Virus record (IMG/VR): IMGVR_UViG_3300025120_000288 | Coordinates: 1-31,866 of that record | Source of the DNA: a virus | Reading direction: 5' to 3' (one strand) | DNA length: 31,866 bases | Shown here: positions 1 through 6,318 of the stretch, one piece after another | How positions within the stretch are numbered: the stretch's first letter is position 1 | Layout of the letters: each line of letters opens with the position of its first letter | Notes under the pieces: generated by a model | The model's database searches: none | The model's input: the letters and a program-made list of their open reading frames with translations, nothing else | Told to the model about the DNA's origin: nothing | Program-made: the position numbers and the translations under genes

Positions 1-692
1 ATCCGCCGCCCTGACATTCCCGCGCCTTCTAGAATAGATTCAGCTCTACTTGGTGCGATTTCATTTGACGCCCATCTTTGCCACGTTTGAACGCGGGTTA
101 CATATTCGGCGCATTGTTCCTCAATGAATCCGGCGAATATCTCAGGGGTAAAGCCGGACGTATGGCGGGCGGCCTTCTTGGTGTATTCGCCCATTGTGCA
201 ACCATTAGTACAAAATAGATCGAGGGCACCGGCAAACAATCGCACCGCCCCAGATCCATTAAAACTATTAGTAAGTCCGATTTTGAATAGTAATTGAGTA
301 CTTGAACCATTCAACTGTCGGATATCAGCGCCTAGGCCGTTAAATACTAATTCAATGCGCGTGTATTGCCCGTCATAACTTGATTGTTCTTTAAGTTCGA
401 CGCCGCCCAATGCATGGGGTGGGAGGGCCTTTTCTGCGCCTTCTTTCATCATTTGATATATCGGGCCATTCGGGGCGATACCATAACGGGCCCCGACTAC
501 TCCGAGGGGCTTATCATTATCCAAACGGGTAACGGCGCGGCCTATGGTTTTATCTAGCTTGTATGCAATTCCACGTCTCTCAGTATATAAGGGTGTTAAT
601 TGCGCCTCGAAATCGGTTGTACTTGTAAGCTCAGGCCATGAAAACATGGGGCGGGCTTTTGAAATATTAAAAACGTTATTTTGTATATTCAT
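1..692 (-). CDS. DUF932-like phage/plasmid protein, C-terminus cut by window edge
   Basis: An open frame of 230 codons begins at the ATG at 692 and runs off the left edge without a stop, so the C-terminus is missing. The translation resembles the DUF932 family of plasmid and phage proteins (function unknown). It has the signature LGVVGARYGI at residues 63-72 and a later block SFNGSGAVRLFAGAL at 143-157, followed by a conserved Cys-Thr-Asn-Gly-Cys at 161-165. An AG-rich stretch before the ATG can serve as ribosome binding site. A sigma-70-like promoter and a leader shared with the neighbouring Gp88-like gene lie upstream, so the two genes are probably co-regulated though separately transcribed. 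Codons look richer in G and C than in the rest of the window, which suggests a plasmid-like origin. Family assignment is from remembered motifs. Confidence 0.75.
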   Translation of the reverse strand, partial: MNIQNNVFNISKARPMFSWPELTSTTDFEAQLTPLYTERRGIAYKLDKTIGRAVTRLDNDKPLGVVGARYGIAPNGPIYQMMKEGAEKALPPHALGGVELKEQSSYDGQYTRIELVFNGLGADIRQLNGSSTQLLFKIGLTNSFNGSGAVRLFAGALDLFCTNGCTMGEYTKKAARHTSGFTPEIFAGFIEEQCAEYVTRVQTWQRWASNEIAPSRAESILEGAGMSGRR

Positions 693-708
693 AATTATTA
701 CTCTCTTT

Positions 709-780
709 TTTTGCTAGTTATGCGGGGCCACCACGGCCACCGCTCAGGTGATTATATACATTTACTGCGCCCTTAGTAAA
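709..780 (-). promoter_or_regulatory. Promoter and conserved leader of the DUF932-like gene
   Basis: Read on the minus strand, TTTACT (775-780) and TATAAT (751-756) are separated by 18 bases, a good sigma-70 pair. The spacer holds ACTGCGCCCTTA (764-775, plus-strand reading), which recurs with one mismatch in the promoter at 1668-1695. GCCCTT/AAGGGC form a short inverted repeat over the -35 region. The leader carries CCACCACGGC (728-737) and TTTTGCTAGT (709-718, plus reading), both also found in the second leader. The rest of the 200-base gap between the two minus-strand genes shows nothing else recognisable. Confidence 0.6.
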
Positions 781-892
781 GGGCACTGTTAAGGTATTAA
801 TTAAAAGCCCCCCAGATAACCAAGAACCCAATACCAAAAACAGATAAAACCAATCGCTGTATAAAGGGGCTTCAACGTTGGGCCGCCTTTAT

Positions 893-1612
893 TCACGCGG
901 CCACCATCATTGACGGGATGATATCAGCATCAACGACGAATCCGTTATCTTCCGCCTTTGCAAGTGCCCCTTTTGCTTTCAATGCAATAATGACAGGGCC
1001 CGCGATACTATTAACTAGATCTGACTTATCGCCGTCTATAACTTGACGCCCTAGAAATTCCGCCGGGAATTCTTTCCTGAAGACCACCGCGATAGGAACC
1101 GGGAATTTTAAAGCGCGTTCAACCTGCGCGGCGTATTGTGGCCGGCCTGAGTAACTAAAAATCAAATTATAATTGTCCGGTATCCCGTTCCCGATGCGTT
1201 TGGCGCGTTTGGTGTAGTCGTAAAAATAGATAGCGGGGAACATTTGCGGAATGTCGTAAAGCTCCCATGGAATGTCTGAAAGTACATTCAACCGGACGGC
1301 CGGTTTCTTTCCGGTACGCTTACACAATGTTTGAAAATTATTTAACTCGAGGCATAACCGCTCCAAGAATTGCGGCCGGTCATTGTGCCAGAGATCCGAA
1401 CGCCATTGACGCCCCGCCGCTACATTATCAAAACGACCACGGCCCGCCGATTTTAGACAGCCCTCGAAGCATCCCGCCGCCTTACTAGCGGGGCATAATA
1501 TCCGATCGGGCATAAGGGAGAGAGATGCGACCCTATACTCTGCGCCTTTGTTAGTTTTTTTGATCTTGGTGTTGCCGTTGCCGGTGTCTAATAATTTCAA
1601 GTGCTTATTCAT
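893..1612 (-). CDS. Gp88-like conserved phage protein, function unknown
   Basis: This 239-residue protein resembles a phage family related to mycobacteriophage Gp88. Visible marks are a three-cysteine cluster C40-x7-C48-x3-C52 followed by a Gly-Arg-Gly segment, the block RLNVLSDIPWE in the middle, and FYDYTKRAKR shortly after. Three closely spaced cysteines could hold a metal or iron-sulphur centre, but no activity is established and that is my inference. The start is the ATG at 1612, 11 bases after the conserved ACTAGCAAAA leader motif. Its own promoter lies at 1668-1695. The gene sits beside the DUF932-like gene in the same orientation, opposite to the replication genes. Base composition is relatively GC-rich. 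Confidence 0.7.
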   Translation of the reverse strand: MNKHLKLLDTGNGNTKIKKTNKGAEYRVASLSLMPDRILCPASKAAGCFEGCLKSAGRGRFDNVAAGRQWRSDLWHNDRPQFLERLCLELNNFQTLCKRTGKKPAVRLNVLSDIPWELYDIPQMFPAIYFYDYTKRAKRIGNGIPDNYNLIFSYSGRPQYAAQVERALKFPVPIAVVFRKEFPAEFLGRQVIDGDKSDLVNSIAGPVIIALKAKGALAKAEDNGFVVDADIIPSMMVAA

Positions 1613-1623
1613 TGTATATACCT

Positions 1624-1695
1624 TTTTGCTAGTAATGGCCCCGCCACCACGGCAAGACCTCAGTCCGAGTATATCACTACGCCCTTAACTATCAA
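1624..1695 (-). promoter_or_regulatory. Promoter and conserved leader of the Gp88-like gene
   Basis: On the minus strand TTGATA (1690-1695) and TATACT (1668-1673) are 16 bases apart. The spacer contains ACTACGCCCTTA (1676-1687, plus reading), one mismatch from the matching place in the first promoter. The leader repeats CCACCACGGC (1644-1653) and TTTTGCTAGT (1624-1633) in the same order as at 709-737. A TTAACTA heptamer (1685-1691) overlaps the -35 side. Confidence 0.6.
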
Positions 1696-1814
1696 CCACT
1701 AATTACACTACCAAAGCCCCTATTATTATTTTTTAAAATAACGTTAAGTTAACTGTTGATTTTATTAATCAGACTAGTTAAACCTGAGTACCTGAGTAAA
1801 ACGCTATGAATACT

Positions 1815-1836
1815 TTGACGCGCCAGTTTTTTTAGT
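1815..1836 (+). repeat. T-tract repeat element, copy 1 (TTGACGCGCCAG plus T run)
   Basis: TTGACGCGCCAG followed by seven T and AGT. A near-identical copy lies at 2309-2331, in the same orientation upstream of the integrase. TTGACG could be a -35 box, but no convincing -10 follows at the right distance. It may be an operator or a site for a phage-specific factor. It lies 44 bases before the start of the 83-residue gene. Confidence 0.5.
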
Positions 1837-1879
1837 CTTTGTGACGGTATAGCATACAAACAGTAGAGAGGGCTCCGTA

Positions 1880-2131
1880 ATGAACGACCGAAACAAAAAC
1901 AAACAATACGCGGAGGATTGGCAGAAACTAACACTGACACTTGAAGAGGCAGAAGATCGATTTTATGCTATGGCAGACGCAATAGATTATGCAAAACAAG
2001 GTCTTGAGGGCAGTATTGTACGCATGAAATCAGGACGTTTAATTACGTTACCTGATGCCGAAACTTCAGACACAGTTGCCATAGTTTTACCAAACACCCC
2101 CAAAAATAAGCTCAAACTCATTAAAAAATAA
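1880..2131 (+). CDS. Unknown 83-residue protein upstream of the integrase
   Basis: I do not recognise this protein. It is small and charged, with a probable helical N-terminal half (about residues 9-45, heptad-like Leu/Ala spacing) and a basic, lysine-rich end. No membrane segment or cysteine is present. A strong purine-rich ribosome binding site (GAGAGGG) lies 7 bases before the ATG. The gene is divergent from the Gp88-like gene and precedes the integrase by about 240 bases, with the same T-tract element upstream of both. That context would suit an excisionase or a lysogeny regulator, but the sequence itself does not show a helix-turn-helix that I can defend. Confidence 0.6.
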   Translation: MNDRNKNKQYAEDWQKLTLTLEEAEDRFYAMADAIDYAKQGLEGSIVRMKSGRLITLPDAETSDTVAIVLPNTPKNKLKLIKK

Positions 2132-2152
2132 CCCTGTACACCCTTAAAACGT

Positions 2153-2191
2153 AAAAAACCCCAGTGTTGATCCCGGTCAAGGGCACTGGGG
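2153..2191 (-). terminator. Intrinsic terminator pointing leftward
   Basis: CCCCAGTG (2159-2166) pairs perfectly with CACTGGGG (2184-2191), and the loop has a further TTGA/TCAA pairing. On the plus strand six A precede the stem at 2153-2158, so on the minus strand the hairpin is followed by six U, the classic intrinsic form. On the plus strand no U run follows. No minus-strand gene ends here. It may still serve as a weak bidirectional stop for the 83-residue gene. Confidence 0.6.
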
Positions 2192-2278
2192 CTAAAAGGG
2201 ATGCCATAAGGGGAGGATAGGCAACCACAGGAATGTTGATAGAAGGGTTAACTACCAACTCTTATAAGGTACACTAAG

Positions 2279-2298
2279 GTAGTTACTAATGCAACTAC
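2279..2298. promoter_or_regulatory. Inverted repeat upstream of the integrase, possible operator
   Basis: GTAGTT and AACTAC form a perfect 6-base inverted repeat separated by 8 bases. It lies just upstream of the T-tract element and about 75 bases before the integrase start. Position and symmetry suit a repressor or integrase-binding site. It could be chance in AT-rich DNA. Confidence 0.35.
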
Positions 2299-2308
2299 TA
2301 TCTTATAG

Positions 2309-2331
2309 TTGACGTGCCAGTTTTTTTTAGT
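2309..2331 (+). repeat. T-tract repeat element, copy 2 (TTGACGTGCCAG plus T run)
   Basis: TTGACGTGCCAG followed by eight T and AGT, matching the copy at 1815-1836 except for one substitution and one extra T. It lies 41 bases upstream of the integrase ATG and overlaps a TATAGT at 2304-2309. Two copies in the same relation to two plus-strand genes point to shared control. Confidence 0.5.
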
Positions 2332-2372
2332 TACCTTTGGGCTACGACCTAATAACTAAAAAGGATAGTAGT

Positions 2373-3476
2373 ATGAAATATTTAGAAGAGAGAAGGAGAG
2401 CGAACGGCACCAAGTTCTGGGCATTTAACCCGTCTGTTGCGGTACGTTCGGCGTTGGATGTAGTGTACAAGCCGTTTGACGACAAAAGGGAGGCACAACA
2501 GTATTGTAAGCGTATTTCTGAAGACTTCAGCCAACACAGAAGGACAAAGAATAGAGCAAACAAAGACACGTCAGGTGTGACTGTTAACTCATTGATACAA
2601 TGGTATATACATCACCCAAAGTTCAAAAACTTAGCAGAGCGTAGCCGTAGAAGTTATACAGATGCGTTTCATGTGTGTCTGCACATAACATCAGGCCGAA
2701 ACCCTACGACTTTTGGGGAAAGATTAGCCAAAAATATAAGTTATGACGATGCTGACATATTGTATGACAAGATTTTAAGACAGTACTCGCACCACAGAGC
2801 CAACCATGTAGTGAAAGTCTTACGTCGGGCGTGGTTTGTGGGCATCAGAGGCAATCGGGTAGACAAGAACCCTTTTGCAAAGATGGGAACGAAGCAAACT
2901 GAACATAGAAAGTATCAATGGACGCCTGAACAGGTTGATTTAGCTATTGAAACGGCTGACAAGATGAACCTTTCGTCAATGGGCACACTGATACTCATGC
3001 AATACTATCTGTGTGCAAGGCCGGGAGACATGCGCCAGTTAACTTATAACTCACAGTATCAAGATGGCAGTCCTAACGCATACAAGGACGGTGTGGCTTA
3101 CTTCCAACAAGAAAAGACACGCAGAAAGAATCCGATAAATATGGTTCTCCCTGTGCCCGACCGTTTAAGAGAAAGACTAGACAGTTTAGTTCAAGTAGAC
3201 GATGGGATAATTATCCGAAATGAAAAGACCCAACAGCCCTACGACCAGTTCTTCATAAACAAATGTTTCCAGAAGATAAGGTTGACCGCAGGACTACCAT
3301 TTGAACTACAAATGAGAGATCTTAGACGCTCCGGTGCTACAGCATTACAGGACAGTTCGGCGACTACTGAGGAGATCATGAGCATCACCGGACACAAGGA
3401 TCGAAAGATGCTAGAAATCTACTTAAACAAGAACGTAGCAGTAGCACAAAATGCTATGAATAAGAGATTTGGCTAA
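2373..3476 (+). CDS. int: Tyrosine-family site-specific integrase
   Basis: A 367-residue tyrosine recombinase that would join the phage attP to a host attB. Catalytic residues are visible: R216 in the segment CARPGDMR, R318 in RDLRRSGAT, H341 in TGHKD, and the nucleophile Y350 in LEIYLN. A lysine-rich EKTRRK segment between them fits the beta-hairpin lysine. The usual histidine three residues before the second arginine is R315 here, a variant I have seen in other phage integrases. An N-terminal arm and core-binding region occupy about residues 1-170. The frame is open from a TTG at 2337, but the ATG at 2373 follows AAGGA at a good distance and is chosen. The attP core lies 134 bases beyond the stop, the normal arrangement. 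Confidence 0.95.
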   Translation: MKYLEERRRANGTKFWAFNPSVAVRSALDVVYKPFDDKREAQQYCKRISEDFSQHRRTKNRANKDTSGVTVNSLIQWYIHHPKFKNLAERSRRSYTDAFHVCLHITSGRNPTTFGERLAKNISYDDADILYDKILRQYSHHRANHVVKVLRRAWFVGIRGNRVDKNPFAKMGTKQTEHRKYQWTPEQVDLAIETADKMNLSSMGTLILMQYYLCARPGDMRQLTYNSQYQDGSPNAYKDGVAYFQQEKTRRKNPINMVLPVPDRLRERLDSLVQVDDGIIIRNEKTQQPYDQFFINKCFQKIRLTAGLPFELQMRDLRRSGATALQDSSATTEEIMSITGHKDRKMLEIYLNKNVAVAQNAMNKRFG

Positions 3477-3609
3477 TGATTCTTAGTAGGGTAATTATTA
3501 ATGTAATAACAAAGGTAATAGCCACTTTTCAATCATTCGCCTCTATACCACTCAATAGAGGTAATTGTATCGTGTTTTTATGTAATCAATTCAATGACTT
3601 ATTTTTAAT

Positions 3610-3649
3610 TGGCTCCGGCGGTAGGGATCGAACCTACGACCAATTGATT
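3610..3649 (-). other. Phage attachment site core (attP) copied from a host tRNA 3' end
   Basis: Read on the minus strand, these 40 bases form the 3' part of a tRNA: the end of an anticodon loop and stem (TTAATCAAT beginning just outside), variable loop TGGTC, T-arm GTAGG-TTCGATC-CCTAC, acceptor strand CGCCGGA, discriminator G and CCA. No 5' half is present, so it is not a tRNA gene. A tRNA tail next to an integrase is the usual form of attP. Anticodon positions 35-36 read UU, and G73 with A72 favours tRNA-Asn(GUU) over tRNA-Lys. The surrounding gap of about 340 bases (3477-3818) holds only this core and the TTAACTA cluster. Confidence 0.9.
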
Positions 3650-3703
3650 AAGTCATTTATTAATAAAAACAATAGGTTAAGAGATCAAAAAGTGGTTGTT
3701 ACA

Positions 3704-3734
3704 TTAACTAAGGTTTTAACTAAATGATAGTTAA
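3704..3734. promoter_or_regulatory. Cluster of TTAACTA heptamers near attP
   Basis: TTAACTAA occurs at 3704-3711 and 3716-3723, 12 bases apart, and the inverse TAGTTAA at 3728-3734. The spacing is about one helical turn. The cluster lies between attP and the primase gene, so the copies could be integrase arm-type sites or operators. Similar copies occur at 1685, 1775, 2248, 5064 and 5075. Confidence 0.45.
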
Positions 3735-3818
3735 TCCTTGACGGATGGTGATTTAGGGTGTATAAAAGCGAGGCCGCTCCGGGGCCGAGCTACCCCTAAT
3801 AACCTTTATGGAGCGGAT

Positions 3819-4595
3819 ATGTACAATAAACAAGAACAACTACAAATACTACAATCCATTAAGCTTTCGGATGGCGAATCTAAGACGATAGATTGTCCTT
3901 TTTGTCATGGTAAAAAGAAGTTCAGTATTAGTCATAAAGACGGTGTACTTCTATGGAATTGTTATAAGGCCCAGTGCAATGCTAAAGGTGCATGGAAGAA
4001 GGGCTACTCCCTATCTGGATTGAAGAATAAAATATCTAATACCTTGGTTGTTGCAAAGAACAAAAACCGGGGGATGCCTAAGATATTATCTAACCCTCAG
4101 TATCACCCTCATCTTATTAAATACCTTGAGGACAACAATTGCCTACCCGCATTAAATCAAGGTCTGGTATCCATAAAATATGATCCGGTAGATAACAGAT
4201 GTCTTTTCATGATGAATCATGATGAAGGGGCAGTCGGACGTTCATTGGGGGGTAGAAACCCTAAATGGCTATCTTACGGAGATGTATCTGGAATACTACA
4301 AGTAGGTAACAGTCAGACGGCTGTAGTGGTAGAGGATGCCCCTTCAGCCTGTTCAGTTGCAAGTACAGGTATGTACACAGGCGTGGCTATTCTTGGTACA
4401 AGCATCACTCAGCAACAGAAACGGGCCTTAACAAAGTTTAATAGATTAATTATATGTCTTGACAACGATGCTAAAAATAAAGCAATGATGTTGTTATCAC
4501 AGCTAAGGGGATTAGTTTCTACATCTGTTAGGTTCATAAGTAACGACTTAAAGAATGAAACAACTACTCGCATCGCCAAGATATTAGAGGAATAG
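3819..4595 (+). CDS. DNA primase (zinc finger plus TOPRIM), T7 gp4 N-terminal type
   Basis: This 258-residue protein would make RNA primers at the phage fork. A zinc-binding domain at the N-terminus has C26-x2-C29 and C48-x4-C53. A TOPRIM domain follows, with the acidic residue E172 in VVVEDAPSA and the D215-N-D217 pair in CLDND, which bind catalytic metals. T7 gp4 fuses primase and helicase; here the helicase is a separate gene 500 bases downstream. The frame is open from 3738, but that would read through the region after attP. The ATG at 3819 follows GGAGCGGAT and places the zinc finger at a normal distance from the start. Confidence 0.85.
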   Translation: MYNKQEQLQILQSIKLSDGESKTIDCPFCHGKKKFSISHKDGVLLWNCYKAQCNAKGAWKKGYSLSGLKNKISNTLVVAKNKNRGMPKILSNPQYHPHLIKYLEDNNCLPALNQGLVSIKYDPVDNRCLFMMNHDEGAVGRSLGGRNPKWLSYGDVSGILQVGNSQTAVVVEDAPSACSVASTGMYTGVAILGTSITQQQKRALTKFNRLIICLDNDAKNKAMMLLSQLRGLVSTSVRFISNDLKNETTTRIAKILEE

Positions 4596-4598
4596 CAA

Positions 4599-4766
4599 AT
4601 GCAAGACAATTATTTGATGGTAACAAATGATTTATCGCACACCAGTGTCGGTTTCTTTGGAAATCCTGTAACTCATTGGTGCAACCCTGCATTAGCTGGC
4701 CCATATAACTTAATGAGATATAGAAAGGTGGGGACTATACGTTCCACCAGATTAGTAGAGGATTAA
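4599..4766 (+). CDS. Small unknown protein of 55 residues
   Basis: A short frame begins with ATG 3 bases after the primase stop, with GAGG at the end of the primase gene as ribosome binding site, and ends with TAA 13 bases before the next gene. The tight packing and good initiation signals support it. The protein has no recognised domain. It carries a His-Trp-Cys in the middle and a basic Arg-Tyr-Arg-Lys stretch near residue 41. Probably an early phage protein of unknown role. Confidence 0.5.
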   Translation: MQDNYLMVTNDLSHTSVGFFGNPVTHWCNPALAGPYNLMRYRKVGTIRSTRLVED

Positions 4767-4779
4767 AAAAGGATATAAC

Positions 4780-4983
4780 ATGGGAAAATTTAGAGGGATA
4801 GTCGTGATAGACTATGAATTAGATAGTTACAAACAAGTAGCAAGCGAAGAACAATCATTGGAAGATGCCATCAGACAATTGGTCAAAGGTAATCCCCGGG
4901 TTGTACGCTCCGAGGTGGACATAAAAGAACGCCGGGGAGACAAAGCACCAGACATTAAAAAGATGAAATTAAGGTCAAGCTGA
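4780..4983 (+). CDS. Unknown 67-residue protein before the early terminator
   Basis: The start ATG follows AAAAAAGGA at a normal distance. The product begins with a short hydrophobic strand (GIVVIDYEL) followed by an amphipathic helix (about residues 22-36) and a basic tail. It resembles small phage proteins found between primase and helicase, but I do not recognise a family. A strong intrinsic terminator begins 25 bases after the stop, so this is the last gene of the primase transcript. Confidence 0.6.
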   Translation: MGKFRGIVVIDYELDSYKQVASEEQSLEDAIRQLVKGNPRVVRSEVDIKERRGDKAPDIKKMKLRSS

Positions 4984-5007
4984 CAATAAAATTACAGCAT
5001 GTCGAAG

Positions 5008-5036
5008 AGCCCTGCTTTTTAGCGGGGCTTTTTTTT
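5008..5036 (+). terminator. Intrinsic terminator ending the primase transcript
   Basis: AGCCCTGC (5008-5015) pairs with GCGGGGCT (5022-5029) with one G-U pair and a six-base loop, followed by a run of T to 5036. This is a textbook plus-strand terminator. It separates the primase transcript from the helicase-to-MazG genes. Confidence 0.9.
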
Positions 5037-5063
5037 GTCCTTCACTCATGTTATTGTTGCGTC

Positions 5064-5082
5064 TTAACTAATCTTTAACTAA
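5064..5082. promoter_or_regulatory. Pair of TTAACTAA sites before the helicase gene
   Basis: TTAACTAA occurs at 5064-5071 and 5075-5082, 11 bases apart, ending 9 bases before the helicase ATG. The pair repeats the arrangement seen at 3704-3723 before the primase. Placement just after a terminator suggests transcriptional control of the replication genes. I find no strong sigma-70 pair here. Confidence 0.4.
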
Positions 5083-5091
5083 AGTCGAACT

Positions 5092-6315
5092 ATGGACATT
5101 AAACTATTAAAATCCCTACTAGCATCTGAATTTTATACAGAAAATAAATCCAACCTAACGTCCCACCTATTCGAGGGGGACATCAAAGACTGCTACGACA
5201 TCCTAGTAGCCGCACATGAGAAGTATGAGCATGACCTAACTGCACACGACCTGACCGCATTATGGGAGAACAGTAACCCTGTAGCTACCCGCTCCGAGAA
5301 AGAGTCGTTTGGAGATTTAGTCACCCAGATACAAGACACAGCCCCTCTATCCGATTCAGTAGCCGCAGATGTCATTCATGGTATCTGGCAACGGCACATT
5401 GGGTCAAAGGTAGCCAACCTAGGTATTGAGTTAGCTGATGGAAACACCAGTGCAATGACTCGCCTAACCTCATTGTTAGATCACACCAAGGATGGTTTTA
5501 TGCCATCGGACTTTGGTGAGCCTACTACAAAAGACATCCATGAACTGCTTGCTGAAGCTAGTGATGATAACCGATGGGCATTTAACATAGGTACACTAGG
5601 CCGTCATGTCTATGGTTTAGGCCCCGGTGAGTTCATGTGTACCTTTGCATTACCTGAGACAGGTAAGACCGCATTCTTAGTTAGCCTATGCACCGGGCCT
5701 GAAGGCTTCTGCCATCAAGGGGCCAAGGTAATGTTTCTTGGCAATGAAGAGAAGACAAGCAGGACAATGCTACGTGCCATGCAAGCTTGGTGTGGTTTTG
5801 ATCGTCAACAGATAGCCAACTCTCCCAACAAAGCCCGGCAGAAGTTTGAAGAGATAGCCGATTTGTTTGAGATGAACGAGATACAGGAGTGGGATCTGGC
5901 AAAGATAGAAGCCTATATTGAACTGAAGAAGCCTGACGTGCTGATTATTGATCAAGCAGACAAAGTTAACATCGGTGGTAACTTCAATGCGGGGCATGAA
6001 CGCCTAAGAGAACTATACCGTCGCTTACGAGAGACAGCCAAGAAGTACGAGTGCGCTCTCATTGCAGTTAGCCAAGCAAGCAACGATGCCAAGGGACGTA
6101 CACGCCTATCTGGCTTCGATATGGAAGGCAGTAAGATTGGTAAGATGGCAGAGACAGATCTGGTCATTGGCATTGGACGCCATGAAGCAGGTGATGTTGA
6201 TGACTCTGAACCGGATACCACACGCTACCTGACCGTTAGTAAGAATAAATTGAGCGGGTGGCATGGAACAATCATCTGCAACATCCAACCCGAAATATCA
6301 CGCTATGTGGAGTAA
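5092..6315 (+). CDS. Replicative DNA helicase, DnaB/RecA-fold type
   Basis: A 407-residue protein with an N-terminal helical region and a RecA-like ATPase domain. The Walker A segment is ALPETGKT at residues 186-193, with Ala where the first Gly is usual. Walker B is VLIIDQAD, with D288. A later block, ALIAVSQASNDAKG, fits DnaB motif 3, and the segment after it ending in ETDLVIGIGRHE also matches DnaB-like phage helicases. It would form a ring and unwind DNA ahead of the polymerase, working with the separate primase upstream. The next gene starts 3 bases after the stop. The start ATG at 5092 has only a weak AAAG ribosome binding site, so initiation is less certain than identity. Confidence 0.85.
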   Translation: MDIKLLKSLLASEFYTENKSNLTSHLFEGDIKDCYDILVAAHEKYEHDLTAHDLTALWENSNPVATRSEKESFGDLVTQIQDTAPLSDSVAADVIHGIWQRHIGSKVANLGIELADGNTSAMTRLTSLLDHTKDGFMPSDFGEPTTKDIHELLAEASDDNRWAFNIGTLGRHVYGLGPGEFMCTFALPETGKTAFLVSLCTGPEGFCHQGAKVMFLGNEEKTSRTMLRAMQAWCGFDRQQIANSPNKARQKFEEIADLFEMNEIQEWDLAKIEAYIELKKPDVLIIDQADKVNIGGNFNAGHERLRELYRRLRETAKKYECALIAVSQASNDAKGRTRLSGFDMEGSKIGKMAETDLVIGIGRHEAGDVDDSEPDTTRYLTVSKNKLSGWHGTIICNIQPEISRYVE

Positions 6316-6318
6316 TGT

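Noticed and set aside
98-310. A 70-codon minus-strand frame near the left edge
   Set aside because: It lies in another frame inside the DUF932-like gene, whose translation is continuous and has family motifs.
2337-2372. Extended integrase N-terminus from the TTG at 2337
   Set aside because: The ATG at 2373 has AAGGA at the right distance; the extension overlaps the regulatory T-tract region and lacks a ribosome binding site.
3610-3649. A functional tRNA gene
   Set aside because: Only the 3' part is present; the other side has no D-arm or 5' acceptor strand.
3476-3727. Open frame of 83 codons across the attP region
   Set aside because: It reads through the tRNA-derived core and contains the Gly-Gly-Arg-Asp-Arg-Thr-Tyr-Asp segment that arises whenever a tRNA 3' end is translated antisense. 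No ribosome binding site fits.
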